A stretch of DNA of 64,000 nt from Rhynchopus sp. YZ270_cl-10 (GCA_964035575.1 OZ037840.1:1488001-1552000), one strand, 5' to 3'. Shown: positions 40,000 to 49,663, numbered from the stretch's first letter. Notes: generated by a model from the letters alone, not told the origin. Numbers and translations are program-made.

Positions 40000-41388
40000 A
40001 TGGTGAAACAACTTGATTTTTTCCCAACAATCCCAACCAAACTCCCCCACCCCTCCTCCAGCACTCCCTTCTCTCCCCCCCTCCAAATGGACATCACAGC
40101 GATTGACAGCGACACCGGCGACAGCATTGTCCTCTCCGTTGCGAGCACTGCGACTGTCGCGTGGCTGAAGCTGCGTCTCTGCGAGGAGTGGCGGAAGGTG
40201 CCTTTTGTTTCGAGGCTGACGATGGATGGGGTTGCGCTGGACACGACGCTTGCACTCTCAGACACGCCTCTGGGGGAAGGCGCCACGGTGCACCTCTCAC
40301 AACGTGACGTGGCCACCATGCTGTGCCCGCACACCTACCACGATACGCACCACCGCAGCGACGATGGTGCCTCTTCTAGCTACCTCTCCACCTGCGGACG
40401 GCACCTTGCACTTCTTCACGGCAACTTCCTTGAATTCTACGCCACCGACACTGCGACGCTCGAACGCACCACAACCCTCCCTGACTCTCTCGGACAACTG
40501 ACCTCCGTATCGGGGGACCAGACCTGGGGCGTCTTCTTTCGTTTCGCTGAACGCGATGTAGTGATTGCAGACCTCTCCACCTTTGCGATCCTTCTCAAAA
40601 TACCGTTTCCATTTAACGTCATTCTCCCAGACTGCAACACTTTCTTGCTTTACCAGAGAGGTTTTGGGTCGTGGTATACAAAACCTACCCATATCGCATC
40701 AGAGTCAACCATAGCGACAACAACCACATATTCCTCCAAAAATGATCCAATTGTAAGCCCCGATGGGTCCTATCTCGCTGTGTTTGGAGATGGGATTGTG
40801 GTGCACAGTGTGGGGAGTGGCGCGGTTTTAGGTCGGGTTGCTGAAAGGGGGGTAGAAATAGCTGCGTTTTCACCATGCGGGGAGAAGCTGGCAGTGTGCA
40901 TTGCAGAGGTAACTGACCCTATTAGGGTCTACAATTGGCAGGCAGGGACGGTGTTGCACAGCTTCGGTGCAGGCATCGATGTGGTCGGATGTGAAGCCCT
41001 CCTCTTCACCCCCTGCAGCAACTATCTTCTCCAAGGGGACGCCGAGGACCAGCTCGTCAATCAATGGTGTCTGCGTGACGGTAAGATCCTTACATTCTAC
41101 AACAACGTTCGCAGCCCGATTCTTTTGTCCCCGTGCTCGCGCTACATGATTGCGTACAGTGCGAGCGACGAAGTGGAGTTGAATGTAGTGCCCCTCATGC
41201 AAGAAGGGTGTGAAGCAGAGATGGCAGAGCATGAACCATGTGTGCCGCAGGGTGTGGGGGAGGTGTCTGAGATGGAGGGTGAGGGTGATGACACAGAGGA
41301 AGGTGAGGATGGTGGGGAAGGTGAGGGCAGGAGGGGTGACGGCGCAGAGGGGAGACCTGCCAAGCGGCGGAGGGTTGATAAGGAGTGA
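40000..41388 (+). CDS. Ubiquitin-like domain plus beta-propeller protein
   Basis: A 462-residue protein from ATG 40000 (a second in-frame ATG at 40087 would give 433). After a proline-rich leader, residues ~30-100 resemble a ubiquitin-like beta-grasp (MDITAIDSDTGDSIVLSV...VAWLKLRLCEEW...VSRLTMDGVALD...LGEGATVHL). Residues ~115-400 have WD40-like repeated strands (LSTCGRHLALLHGN, VSPDGSYLAVFGDG, AFSPCGEKLAVC, LFTPCSNYLLQGD, LLSPCSRYMIAYS). The tail is acidic (EGEGDDTEEGEDGGEGEG) and ends in a basic, nuclear-signal-like KRRRVDKE. I do not recognise a named family. The domain pair suggests a scaffold or ubiquitin-pathway adaptor in the nucleus. It is the intact member of a tandem pair. Confidence 0.75.
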   Translation: MVKQLDFFPTIPTKLPHPSSSTPFSPPLQMDITAIDSDTGDSIVLSVASTATVAWLKLRLCEEWRKVPFVSRLTMDGVALDTTLALSDTPLGEGATVHLSQRDVATMLCPHTYHDTHHRSDDGASSSYLSTCGRHLALLHGNFLEFYATDTATLERTTTLPDSLGQLTSVSGDQTWGVFFRFAERDVVIADLSTFAILLKIPFPFNVILPDCNTFLLYQRGFGSWYTKPTHIASESTIATTTTYSSKNDPIVSPDGSYLAVFGDGIVVHSVGSGAVLGRVAERGVEIAAFSPCGEKLAVCIAEVTDPIRVYNWQAGTVLHSFGAGIDVVGCEALLFTPCSNYLLQGDAEDQLVNQWCLRDGKILTFYNNVRSPILLSPCSRYMIAYSASDEVELNVVPLMQEGCEAEMAEHEPCVPQGVGEVSEMEGEGDDTEEGEDGGEGEGRRGDGAEGRPAKRRRVDKE

Positions 41389-41837
41389 TGGGGGAGGGGG
41401 TGTGGTCAAGGATAATAAAATACCGGCCCCCCAATTCTCGATTCAAAAAAAAAAATACCAAAAAATAAACACAGGCGTATCATCCTTGGGGGTAGTGGGG
41501 TCGTGTGTGGGATTTTTTCAGGGAGTGCTTTGTGCTATCAGATCACGCAGATTTTTGATTTTTGATTTTTGATTTTTGAATCATTTCATAAACCTTTTTT
41601 TCCGACTGTCAATGACCACCTGTGCAGTGACCTGGGGCAGAGTCCGCAAAACTGCGGATCTGGTCTGGTGGTGAAGGAGGTACTGATTGAGCTTGTTGAG
41701 GATAAGGAAGATGTTTGACGTAGTCTTACCTGATCATAAAGGCACCCAAGCGAAAAAGTACAAAAATATTTTTTTTCTCAAACGAAACGAGAAAAGAAAA
41801 GAAAAGAAAAGAAAGGTGTCAGTGATGTACCACGATA
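41389..41837. other. Intergenic region
   Basis: 3' flank of the propeller gene and 5' flank of the alpha-galactosidase. It contains four GATTTTT repeats (41550-41578) and an AAAAG-type purine run (41791-41814). No gene. Confidence 0.5.
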
Positions 41838-41880
41838 CTCTTTTCTCCTATCCCTCCTCACCCCGACACAACCACAACAG
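41838..41880 (+). promoter_or_regulatory. Candidate splice or trans-splice acceptor before the alpha-galactosidase
   Basis: A C/T-rich stretch (CTCTTTTCTCCTATCCCTCC) leads to CACAACAG, with AG at 41879-41880, 41 nt before the ATG. A plausible 5'-leader boundary if mRNAs are trans-spliced. Confidence 0.3.
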
Positions 41881-41921
41881 TGTTGCAGACAAAACAACAA
41901 AACCAAACCAAACAACACAAG

Positions 41922-43151
41922 ATGCGTGTCGCCTCGTCGCTGCTGCTGCTTGCCGGGAGTGCGTCTGCCATTGACAACGGGATAGGTCTTCTGCCCCCTA
42001 TGGGGTGGCGCTCGTGGAACTGCTACGAAGGGAATGTGAATCAGAAGCTGATGGTGGGTGCCATGGACGCTGTGACAAAGCGTACACGTACTGTTGACGG
42101 GAAGCTTACCAGCATTGCGGACCTGGGGTTCGTGAACATTGGTCTTGACGACAACTGGCAGGCGTGTGGCACTGGGCTGAACGGCTCCTTCCACGACGCT
42201 GACGGCATCCCGCTCATCAACAAGGAGAAGTTCCCTGACATGAAGGCGATGACGGACCACGGACACAGCAAGAACCTGAAGGTGGGGTGGTACATGAACA
42301 ACTGCATCTGCAGGGAGCAGAACTTCACAGGTGCGAGCTACATCGAGAAGCACATGGAGCAGTCTGCGAAGGCAGTTGCGGAGTACGGCTTCGACGGTGT
42401 GAAGCTGGATAGTTGTGGACAGTTCCGGAACCTGACACAGTGGTCACAGCTGCTGAACGCAACAGGACGCCCGATCATGATTGAGAACTGCCACCAGGGG
42501 CAGACCGTGCCTGGGCAGACGACAGGAGACGCGCCCTGCAAGGGTGACTCTGGTGTGTCGGACTGTGCGTACAACTTCTTCCGCTCGTCTGGCGACATCT
42601 ACCCCGACTGGGGCAGCATGTACAAGAACCTGCAGACGACAACAAAGTTCCAGGGCAACCCTCCCCTCTCCCGCCCAGGCAGCTGGGCGTACCCCGACAT
42701 GCTTGAGGTGGGGCGCCTTGCGAACCACGCAGAGGACCGCACCCACTTCTCTGCTTGGGTGATCACCTCGAGCCCGCTTGTTCTTGGATTTGACGTGACG
42801 AACGACGCGATTGTGAGCCGTGTGTGGGACATCATCAGCAACAAGGAGGTGCTGTCTGTGTCGCAGACGTGGGCAGGCCACCCGGGACGTCTTGTGAACG
42901 AGAAGCCTGCTGGGTTCCAGGTGTGGGGGAAGATGCTTGGTGACAAGGACCAGGCAGCACTGGCTATGAGCAACACTGCGACTGCTGCGACTGTGACGTT
43001 CACCTTCACCGACTTTGGGTTTGCAGCAACGGACACTGTGTCTGTGCGTGACCTGTACCAGCAGAAGGACCTTGTGAAGATGGCAGGCCAGTTCACCACC
43101 GACTCCATCACAGAGCACGACAGCCGCATGTACCGCTTCACGCTTGCGTAG
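41922..43151 (+). CDS. Secreted GH27 alpha-galactosidase
   Basis: A 409-residue glycoside hydrolase of family 27, predicted to release terminal alpha-galactose from oligosaccharides or galactomannan. The ATG at 41922 opens a clear signal peptide (MRVASSLLLLAGSASA). Mature family hallmarks follow: LLPPMGWRSWN at ~22, NIGLDDNWQ, YGFDGVKLDSCGQ with the nucleophile Asp in KLDSC, YNFFRSSGDIYPDW around the expected acid/base Asp, GSWAYPDMLEVG and FSAWVITSSPLVLG. A compact beta-sandwich C-terminus ends RMYRFTLA. Length matches fungal and plant enzymes, and alpha-N-acetylgalactosaminidase activity cannot be excluded. The TAG stop is only 8 bases from a long TGTGATG minisatellite, so its 3' UTR must lie in repeat DNA. 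Confidence 0.92.
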   Translation: MRVASSLLLLAGSASAIDNGIGLLPPMGWRSWNCYEGNVNQKLMVGAMDAVTKRTRTVDGKLTSIADLGFVNIGLDDNWQACGTGLNGSFHDADGIPLINKEKFPDMKAMTDHGHSKNLKVGWYMNNCICREQNFTGASYIEKHMEQSAKAVAEYGFDGVKLDSCGQFRNLTQWSQLLNATGRPIMIENCHQGQTVPGQTTGDAPCKGDSGVSDCAYNFFRSSGDIYPDWGSMYKNLQTTTKFQGNPPLSRPGSWAYPDMLEVGRLANHAEDRTHFSAWVITSSPLVLGFDVTNDAIVSRVWDIISNKEVLSVSQTWAGHPGRLVNEKPAGFQVWGKMLGDKDQAALAMSNTATAATVTFTFTDFGFAATDTVSVRDLYQQKDLVKMAGQFTTDSITEHDSRMYRFTLA

Positions 43152-43159
43152 GTGTGGGT

Positions 43160-43412
43160 GGTGTGATGTGTGATGTGTGATGTGTGATGTGTGATGTGTG
43201 ATGTGTGATGTGTGATGTGTGATGTGTGATGTGTGATGTGTGATGTGTGATGTGTGATGTGTGATGTGTGATGTGTGATGTGTGATGTGTGATGTGTGAT
43301 GTGTGATGTGTGATGTGTGATGTGTGATGTGTGATGTGTGATGTGTGATGTGTGATGTGTGATGTGTGATGTGTGATGTGTGATGTGTGATGTGTGATGT
43401 GTGATGTGTGAT
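43160..43412. repeat. TGTGATG heptamer minisatellite, block 1
   Basis: About 36 near-perfect copies of TGTGATG directly after the alpha-galactosidase stop. Frames through it read as HITHHTS repeats on the minus strand and are artefacts. Confidence 0.95.
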
Positions 43413-43738
43413 GGGGGTCTCTTTAGGATAAAATATGGGGGGAAAGGTCTTTTTTGGTTAATAGCGCCGAAAAAACGGCAGCGAGGTATGTGGTCATGAG
43501 GGCGAGACTGGGGAAACACAACACAAAATACTGATGAAGGTGGTGGTGAGATTTCCCCGTAACGTCCTCAACCAACCTTGCCGAAGCAAGTGGTAAGCAA
43601 TAACAACAAAAGGGCACGTAGCAATAGAGAAATGGTACGCGCAAAAAAAAAAAAAAAAAAAAAATATATCCATAGCGAAAAAGGGGGAGGGGGAAAAGAC
43701 TTTCTTATTCGCGACATATTTTATCCTAGAGACCCCCC
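43413..43738. repeat. Short array unit 1 (326 bp)
   Basis: Bounded by GGGGGTCTCTTTAGGATAAA and the inverted TATTTTATCCTAGAGACCCCC. It carries an internal A-run of variable length. It is followed by a constant 36-bp spacer (TGGCGTAGCAAAGCTACTTA...) and three TGTGATG copies (43774-43795). The unit equals the two ends of the retroelement at 44801-49627 joined at a 30-bp shared sequence. Confidence 0.9.
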
Positions 43739-43795
43739 TGGCGTAGCAAAGCTACTTAAACAAGTTTACAGTATGTGTGATGTGTGATGTGTGAT

Positions 43796-44023
43796 GGGGG
43801 TCTCTTTAGGATAAAATATGGGGGGAAAGGTCTTTTTTGGTTAATAGCGCCGAAAAAACGGCAGCGAGGTATGTGGTCATGAGGGCGAGACTGGGGAAAC
43901 ACAACACAAAATACTGATGAAGGTGGTGGTGAGATTTCCCCGTAACGTCCTCAACCAACCTTGCCGAAGCAAGTGGTAAGCAATAACAACAAAAGGGCAC
44001 GTAGCAATAGAGAAATGGTACGC

Positions 44024-44059
<36 letters not shown>

Positions 44060-44129
44060 TCCATAGCGAAAAAGGGGGAGGGGGAAAAGACTTTCTTATT
44101 CGCGACATATTTTATCCTAGAGACCCCCC
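43796..44129. repeat. Short array unit 2 (334 bp)
   Basis: Same structure as unit 1; it differs mainly in a longer A-run. Followed by the constant spacer. Confidence 0.9.
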
Positions 44130-44163
44130 TGGCGTAGCAAAGCTACTTAAACAAGTTTACAGT

Positions 44164-44452
44164 ATGTGTGATGTGTGATGTGTGATGTGTGATGTGTGAT
44201 GTGTGATGTGTGATGTGTGATGTGTGATGTGTGATGTGTGATGTGTGATGTGTGATGTGTGATGTGTGATGTGTGATGTGTGATGTGTGATGTGTGATGT
44301 GTGATGTGTGATGTGTGATGTGTGATGTGTGATGTGTGATGTGTGATGTGTGATGTGTGATGTGTGATGTGTGATGTGTGATGTGTGATGTGTGATGTGT
44401 GATGTGTGATGTGTGATGTGTGATGTGTGATGTGTGATGTGTGATGTGTGAT
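44164..44452. repeat. TGTGATG minisatellite, block 2
   Basis: About 41 copies of the heptamer between array units 2 and 3. Confidence 0.95.
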
Positions 44453-44764
44453 GGGGGTCTCTTTAGGATAAAATATGGGGGGAAAGGTCTTTTTTGGTTA
44501 ATAGCGCCGAAAAAACGGCAGCGAGGTATGTGGTCATGAGGGCGAGACTGGGGAAACACAACACAAAATACTGATGAAGGTGGTGGTGAGATTTCCCCGT
44601 AACGTCCTCAACCAACCTTGCCGAAGCAAGTGGTAAGCAATAACAACAAAAGGGCACGTAGCAATAGAGAAATGGTACGCGCAAAAAAAATATATCCATA
44701 GCGAAAAAGGGGGAGGGGGAAAAGACTTTCTTATTCGCGACATATTTTATCCTAGAGACCCCCC
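44453..44764. repeat. Short array unit 3 (312 bp)
   Basis: Same structure with the shortest A-run. The spacer follows, and then, with no heptamer block, the long retroelement-bearing unit begins at 44801. Confidence 0.9.
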
Positions 44765-45174
44765 TGGCGTAGCAAAGCTACTTAAACAAGTTTACAGTAT
44801 GGGGGTCTCTTTAGGATAAAATATGGGGGGAAAGGTCTTTTTTGGTTAATAGCGCCGAAAAAACGGCAGCGAGGTATGTGGTCATGAGGGCGAGACTGGG
44901 GAAACACCCGTCGCTCGTGCCCTGACCTGTGCCCAACTTTGACGCCACACTGAGGTAGCGTTCTCCACGTGAGAAGCATAATCTCCAATACTGTCTCATG
45001 ACAGAAAACAACTCCGAACACAAAAAATATGGCACGAAAAAACGTAACGTAGGTAAAAAACAGCCCCACGCGAAACACACGCACGAAACATCAAAAACAA
45101 CAACCTTGACTCGACCATTCGCACTCCGACGACCAGAAAAAACAAAGCCACACCCTAGAAAATAGAAAAAACAT

Positions 45175-48100
45175 CTACTGCAGGACATCGTCAGACACTC
45201 TCATCCCCGACGCCTCCTCCACGACGTGACCAAACCTGTTGGGACTCAAACTCACGCCCTGACCTGCCAGCTTCTGTCGGGACCCCCAGTCGGCGGGCAT
45301 CTCGTCGGTCTTAATCCACCTGATGTGAAGGTGTGCCTTCGCTGCGGAGAGTCGCGTGCTCATCCTCCTCAGAATGGAGTTGCCCAGGCGGGTGCGGGAG
45401 TGGCCTCTCCTGAGGACATACTTCACCGCCTCGTTGTCCACGAAAAGAACGATAGCTGTGTGGCCGCCCTCCAAAGCTGCTGCCATGCCCTTCTCAGCCG
45501 CACGCAGCTCCAACACAAACATCTCTCCAGAGGTGTGCGTCGATTCCCACCGTCCGTGCCTTTCGACGCCAGAAAAAGAGTTCTGCAGCTTCGACACCCA
45601 GCCCCAGCCTGTCGTGGACGCGTCGGTCCATACTGCGATGGAGAAATGTATCGGGGGCGGAGAGGGGAAGGGAACCGTCACACAAGTCTGAATGTTCGCC
45701 ACAGCGAAAGCTGCCAACTCCTCCTTCGTCGCAACGTGCATGGCCACGTCGTCATCCCATGACAGCTTCTTGCGGGAGACGAGTTGTGCTTTACTGCGCA
45801 CGAACTGCAAAGTGTGGCAAAGAAAACATAGCTTGAAATCCAGGACGTACGCGGCTCTGAACACAAGTCCGCATACCTTCCACCATTTTCGTAGGGAACA
45901 GGTCTCCAGCTTCAGGGTGTCATGAATGATGCGTGATGACTTTAACCTCCACTCCTCTGGTAACGAAAAAGATTGCAACGGAAGGTTCCACACTATGCCG
46001 ATGAAGTCAACGACTTCAGCCGGTTTAGCCATGGACTTCTTCACGTTTACCTCCGCACCCGCACGCTGCAGACGGTCACGCACAAAAGCCGTCTTAGCCG
46101 CCGCCTCAGCAGGATATGCACCCCACACAAAAATGTCGTCAAGGTACACAACACCCCATTTGTTCAGAATGGGGCCAAGAAAAATCTCAGAAGTGTTCTG
46201 CGCGATGTACGGCGCGTACGCAAAACCCATGGGTAGACGCGCCCATCTAAACCAACGTCCCCCAGCCTGCACACAAAAATATTTGGACACCTCGGGTGAG
46301 AGGGGGAACTGGTGGAAATACCCCTTTAGGTCGGTCTGTTGAGCAAAGCGTGCGTTTGACACCTTAAGCATTGTTGCAAGCTTGTGGGGGTTGACCAGGG
46401 AGAAAGGCTGTGGCTTGGCGATCCTTTTGTTAACAGGACGTCCATCCACCACTAGCCTCCGCAGTTGCGGGTCACTCTTCGGGACGTCAAAAACGCAAAC
46501 TGCGCCCTTCTTGCGGTCAGTCCGAGCAAGAGGAATCAATACCTTCGACTTCACGCACTCCGACACAAAAGAATTTGGGATTTTTGACTTCGGGCCAGGG
46601 AGCGGGATCGGTCCAGATAAAGCATCTGCAATCTTACGTCCGGAAGTACACCACTGCAGGAAATCAGAGTCCTTCCCTACCTCCTCAGCCATCCTGCGCA
46701 CGGCCTCCAACACGATTAGGCCCGTGGGGAAAGAATCAAGGCTTTTCTTTATGATGGGGGGGGGCTTGCAGAGCCCCACGGGGAAGTAGTCGGGGTCAGG
46801 CACCTCTATCCCCTCGTCGCAGACTGGTAGGGGATATTTCGCCCCGTTGATCAGTGCAGCAACTGCAGGGTCTTCAGCTCCTCCGTCTCCCTCATCCGTG
46901 CAGATACGTTCGTCGCGTTCAGGTATGCCGCTGTCTGCCCCACGTTGCTGTGTCGCAGGAGTAGACGCATTCTTTCGTTTGATGCCCCCTGCAGTTGAAT
47001 CGCTTGCGCCGCTCCTCTCTTGAATGAGTGCATCCACGTCCCCTTTGGCATGACCTTGCGAATGCGCTCCATCAGCGACTCGAACTCTCGTGTGTTGCCC
47101 CCCATCACGGTGTTGTGGTGTTGCACAGTTCTCCAAAAAGACACCGCGATTGCTGTTAGAGGACCCGGAGGAAGATAGATGGGGGGGCGAGCCACCAGGA
47201 CGCCCTTCTCCTTCGCAAATAGTTCTGCTCCTACCTTGATCGGCGACTCCCCTGCACAATGAATCTCGCGCCAATCCGATTTGTTCAGAAAACGTAGGTC
47301 TGGGACGCGGGACCTCGTCATGTAGGACATCGCAGCTAAAGCGGCGGCATGTTGGTCTCCGGCCTTGACAAGCTTGTTCACGCCGGTGATGACATCGGAG
47401 GGAGGAAGAGGTGGCGCCTGTCTCGGACGTACCGCCGCAGATAGTCTTCTGAGCGCCTTCTTTGCCCCCAATACACGGACCGTTGCGACCCCTCTGATCC
47501 CTCGCCGCTTGCACTCTCGCAGGATCTTGCACATGTAGCCTACTACGGAGCGGGGGGCCGCCGTACGTAGCCTGCGGTGCGCGAACTGCAGAAGATGCAC
47601 TTCCTTGCTCAGATGAGGAGCAGTTGCGCAGCCCCTCAGGAAATCGCTCCACACTCGTTGCACCTCTCCTTGGGTCGTTGGGGCAGTCGCGTGCAGGTGC
47701 AGTTCGTCCCACGGAATCCTCTCGTGCATCGCCCTCCCCAGGGCCTTTCCATCCCTGATGGAGAAAAAGTTGTGGTCGACCAAATTGCGGGGACCTCCTT
47801 TCGCTCGTGGTAGCCGCGATGCGAATCTTGTCGTTGGGGAAGGTGGTGGAGACAGATTTGGAGGAGGGCATACGCCCCATCGTAGTGGTGCCGGCTCTTC
47901 TTCCGCTTGGTGCAGGCCAACGTGTAGGCTGTCTGGGCGCAAAGCTGCCTTGTTGTTCTTGTTTTGGCGCAAAGCTGCCTTCTTGTTGTTCTCTTTTGGG
48001 CGCAAAGCTGCCTTGTTGTTTGGGCGCAAAGCTGCCGAATTGTTGACCTTTTTGTCTTTGTCTTTTATCAGGCGCGAAGCTGCCAAATTGTTTTTGTCTT

Positions 48101-48420
48101 TGTTGTTGTTGTTGTTGTTGTTGTTGTTTTTGTTCTTGTTTTTGATTTTGATTTTGTTTTTTCTCAGGCGCAACGAAGCAGCCGATGTTTTTTGTCCCAG
48201 GTGCACTGAAGCCGCTGGTTCGCTCTCCCACTTCCATCTCTCTCTGGTCAGTGGTGCCGTAGTTACTACCTGCGAGGGGCGTAGGAATGGTTCCGAAAAA
48301 ACCAGTTCGGGCGTTGGTTGGCACCTCCTCTGGAGTGCCGCGGCTTGTTTTCTGTTCTCGGACGCTTAGGTGCCCTTCCTCCCTGTGCATGAGATGTCGG
48401 AGCCTTTCTCTTCTGTCCAA
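45175..48420 (-). CDS. Retroelement frame with reverse transcriptase and RNase H
   Basis: Long frame of the tyrosine-recombinase retrotransposon. Its last half holds a reverse transcriptase of the DIRS/VIPER type followed by RNase H. Its first half overlaps the recombinase frame and reads as low-complexity sequence, with FGSFAP-type repeats. The true start of translation is not evident. It looks whole. Confidence 0.8.
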   Translation of the reverse strand: MDRRERLRHLMHREEGHLSVREQKTSRGTPEEVPTNARTGFFGTIPTPLAGSNYGTTDQREMEVGERTSGFSAPGTKNIGCFVAPEKKQNQNQKQEQKQQQQQQQQQRQKQFGSFAPDKRQRQKGQQFGSFAPKQQGSFAPKREQQEGSFAPKQEQQGSFAPRQPTRWPAPSGRRAGTTTMGRMPSSKSVSTTFPNDKIRIAATTSERRSPQFGRPQLFLHQGWKGPGEGDAREDSVGRTAPARDCPNDPRRGATSVERFPEGLRNCSSSEQGSASSAVRAPQATYGGPPLRSRLHVQDPARVQAARDQRGRNGPCIGGKEGAQKTICGGTSETGATSSSLRCHHRREQACQGRRPTCRRFSCDVLHDEVPRPRPTFSEQIGLARDSLCRGVADQGRSRTICEGEGRPGGSPPHLSSSGSSNSNRGVFLENCATPQHRDGGQHTRVRVADGAHSQGHAKGDVDALIQERSGASDSTAGGIKRKNASTPATQQRGADSGIPERDERICTDEGDGGAEDPAVAALINGAKYPLPVCDEGIEVPDPDYFPVGLCKPPPIIKKSLDSFPTGLIVLEAVRRMAEEVGKDSDFLQWCTSGRKIADALSGPIPLPGPKSKIPNSFVSECVKSKVLIPLARTDRKKGAVCVFDVPKSDPQLRRLVVDGRPVNKRIAKPQPFSLVNPHKLATMLKVSNARFAQQTDLKGYFHQFPLSPEVSKYFCVQAGGRWFRWARLPMGFAYAPYIAQNTSEIFLGPILNKWGVVYLDDIFVWGAYPAEAAAKTAFVRDRLQRAGAEVNVKKSMAKPAEVVDFIGIVWNLPLQSFSLPEEWRLKSSRIIHDTLKLETCSLRKWWKVCGLVFRAAYVLDFKLCFLCHTLQFVRSKAQLVSRKKLSWDDDVAMHVATKEELAAFAVANIQTCVTVPFPSPPPIHFSIAVWTDASTTGWGWVSKLQNSFSGVERHGRWESTHTSGEMFVLELRAAEKGMAAALEGGHTAIVLFVDNEAVKYVLRRGHSRTRLGNSILRRMSTRLSAAKAHLHIRWIKTDEMPADWGSRQKLAGQGVSLSPNRFGHVVEEASGMRVSDDVLQ
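46851..48206 (-). CDS. Retroelement tyrosine recombinase
   Basis: The frame contains the arrangement typical of phage-integrase-type tyrosine recombinases: an Arg region, a His-x-x-Arg motif and a terminal Tyr region. It would integrate the circular DNA copy by strand exchange instead of an integrase. It overlaps the reverse transcriptase frame, as is common in this group. It looks whole. Confidence 0.75.
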   Translation of the reverse strand: MHLGQKTSAASLRLRKNKIKIKNKNKNNNNNNNNNKDKNNLAASRLIKDKDKKVNNSAALRPNNKAALRPKENNKKAALRQNKNNKAALRPDSLHVGLHQAEEEPAPLRWGVCPPPNLSPPPSPTTRFASRLPRAKGGPRNLVDHNFFSIRDGKALGRAMHERIPWDELHLHATAPTTQGEVQRVWSDFLRGCATAPHLSKEVHLLQFAHRRLRTAAPRSVVGYMCKILRECKRRGIRGVATVRVLGAKKALRRLSAAVRPRQAPPLPPSDVITGVNKLVKAGDQHAAALAAMSYMTRSRVPDLRFLNKSDWREIHCAGESPIKVGAELFAKEKGVLVARPPIYLPPGPLTAIAVSFWRTVQHHNTVMGGNTREFESLMERIRKVMPKGTWMHSFKRGAAQAIQLQGASNERMRLLLRHSNVGQTAAYLNATNVSARMRETEELKTLQLLH

Positions 48421-49384
48421 CCCCTGCTGCTGCCTTCAGGGCGGCTTTCCTGTCCGAGGAGACCCCGTTTGAGGCGGTCATGGATTTGGAGAAGGCCTGG
48501 GCCGCCTCCCATCCTTCCTTCGCCCGGATGCCTAGGTGCATCACAGAGTTGAGGAGACCGGACAGGATGTCGTTCGGTGGGGAACCTTCCAAGATGCTGA
48601 ACATGATATCCATGCTCGCCTTGATGGCATCCCTGGCGTCCCCTTGCTCCCTTGGCAGGTACATCTCGGTGAGGCGGTTGCGGAGGGTAAGCAGCTGTAC
48701 CTCCGAGAGCTCGTGCCATTTGTCCGGGACGAGCAGTACATTGTCCACTGTGAGCTTCTTGGTAGGGGCGGAAGCCTCGCCTTCGCTCTCGCTATCCCCG
48801 ATGCTCGCATCCTTCTTCTCATCCTCTGACTTGTCCTCATGTGTAGGGAGGGGGGGGGCGGGGGGGGCAGGGTGTTGTGTGTTGGAACGAGGGGTGAAGT
48901 GCACGGTGAGGCGTTCGCGCTCCTCGTCCCTCTCTGCGTCTCTCACGCTCTCCGCCGCAAACGCTTCAGCAACGGTGTTCACGGAGGCGGGAGGGGTAGG
49001 CACTTCGGGGGAGTGAGGCAGCTCGGCGTCGCCCTCCCTCACGACAGCTCCAAAAAGCTCGTCTCCCAGCCTCTTCCGGAGGACTCCAAGGAGCAAAAGA
49101 AGACGCAGACAGGGAACATCTGTCCAGTCCGAGGGCACAGTTCCCGTGACGCGTGCCAACGCAGCGCGCACGTGTTCCTCCCCGAAATCTTCCTTCTCCC
49201 CCCGGAAATCCTCAAACGTCCGGACGCACAGCGCGCCCGTGACGGACTCCCAGGCGTTTCCCAGTGCAGACTTCACGGCGTCCGACGAATCCGCAACGAT
49301 GTTCGCAACATCTCGCGACATCCGGAACGACCGTGACCCACTCTTGGCCCTGAGCGACTCCAGCGCTTCATCCATAGTGGTCAT
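48266..49384 (-). CDS. Retroelement ORF1, gag-like
   Basis: A 372-residue frame whose likely start codon lies inside the 30-bp direct repeat. It has an alpha-helical first half, an acidic middle and a basic, RG- and RP-rich tail suited to nucleic-acid binding. No recognisable zinc knuckle. Assigned as gag-like by position. It looks whole. Confidence 0.6.
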   Translation of the reverse strand: MTTMDEALESLRAKSGSRSFRMSRDVANIVADSSDAVKSALGNAWESVTGALCVRTFEDFRGEKEDFGEEHVRAALARVTGTVPSDWTDVPCLRLLLLLGVLRKRLGDELFGAVVREGDAELPHSPEVPTPPASVNTVAEAFAAESVRDAERDEERERLTVHFTPRSNTQHPAPPAPPLPTHEDKSEDEKKDASIGDSESEGEASAPTKKLTVDNVLLVPDKWHELSEVQLLTLRNRLTEMYLPREQGDARDAIKASMDIMFSILEGSPPNDILSGLLNSVMHLGIRAKEGWEAAQAFSKSMTASNGVSSDRKAALKAAAGVGQKRKAPTSHAQGGRAPKRPRTENKPRHSRGGANQRPNWFFRNHSYAPRR

Positions 49385-49663
49385 GAGGGCGAGACTGGGG
49401 AAACACAACACAAAATACTGATGAAGGTGGTGGTGAGATTTCCCCGTAACGTCCTCAACCAACCTTGCCGAAGCAAGTGGTAAGCAATAACAACAAAAGG
49501 GCACGTAGCAATAGAGAAATGGTACGCGCAAAAAAAAAAAAAAAAAAAAAAAATATATCCATAGCGAAAAAGGGGGAGGGGGAAAAGACTTTCTTATTCG
49601 CGACATATTTTATCCTAGAGACCCCCCTGGCGTAGCAAAGCTACTTAAACAAGTTTACAGTAT

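Larger units (their letters stand above)
39470..41390 (+). repeat. Tandem duplication, unit 2
   Basis: Second copy of the unit that starts at 37789. Compared with unit 1 it has about 195 extra bases at ~39676-39868 and a 108-bp fold-back element at 39882-39989, both upstream of the gene. Confidence 0.9.
44801..49627 (-). mobile_element. VIPER-like tyrosine-recombinase retrotransposon
   Basis: A 4.8-kb element read on the minus strand, bounded by the same inverted ends as the short array units (GGGGGTCTCT...AGAGACCCCC). A 30-bp direct repeat beginning GTGGTCATGAGGGCGAGACT lies at 44878-44907 and 49377-49406, so the coding part sits exactly between two copies of it. Parts in order: a gag-like ORF1, a tyrosine recombinase, then reverse transcriptase with RNase H in an overlapping frame. 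Recombinase before RT is the order known from VIPER of trypanosomes; most DIRS-group elements have it last. The element looks whole and young, since its ends match the neighbouring units almost base for base. Confidence 0.8.
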
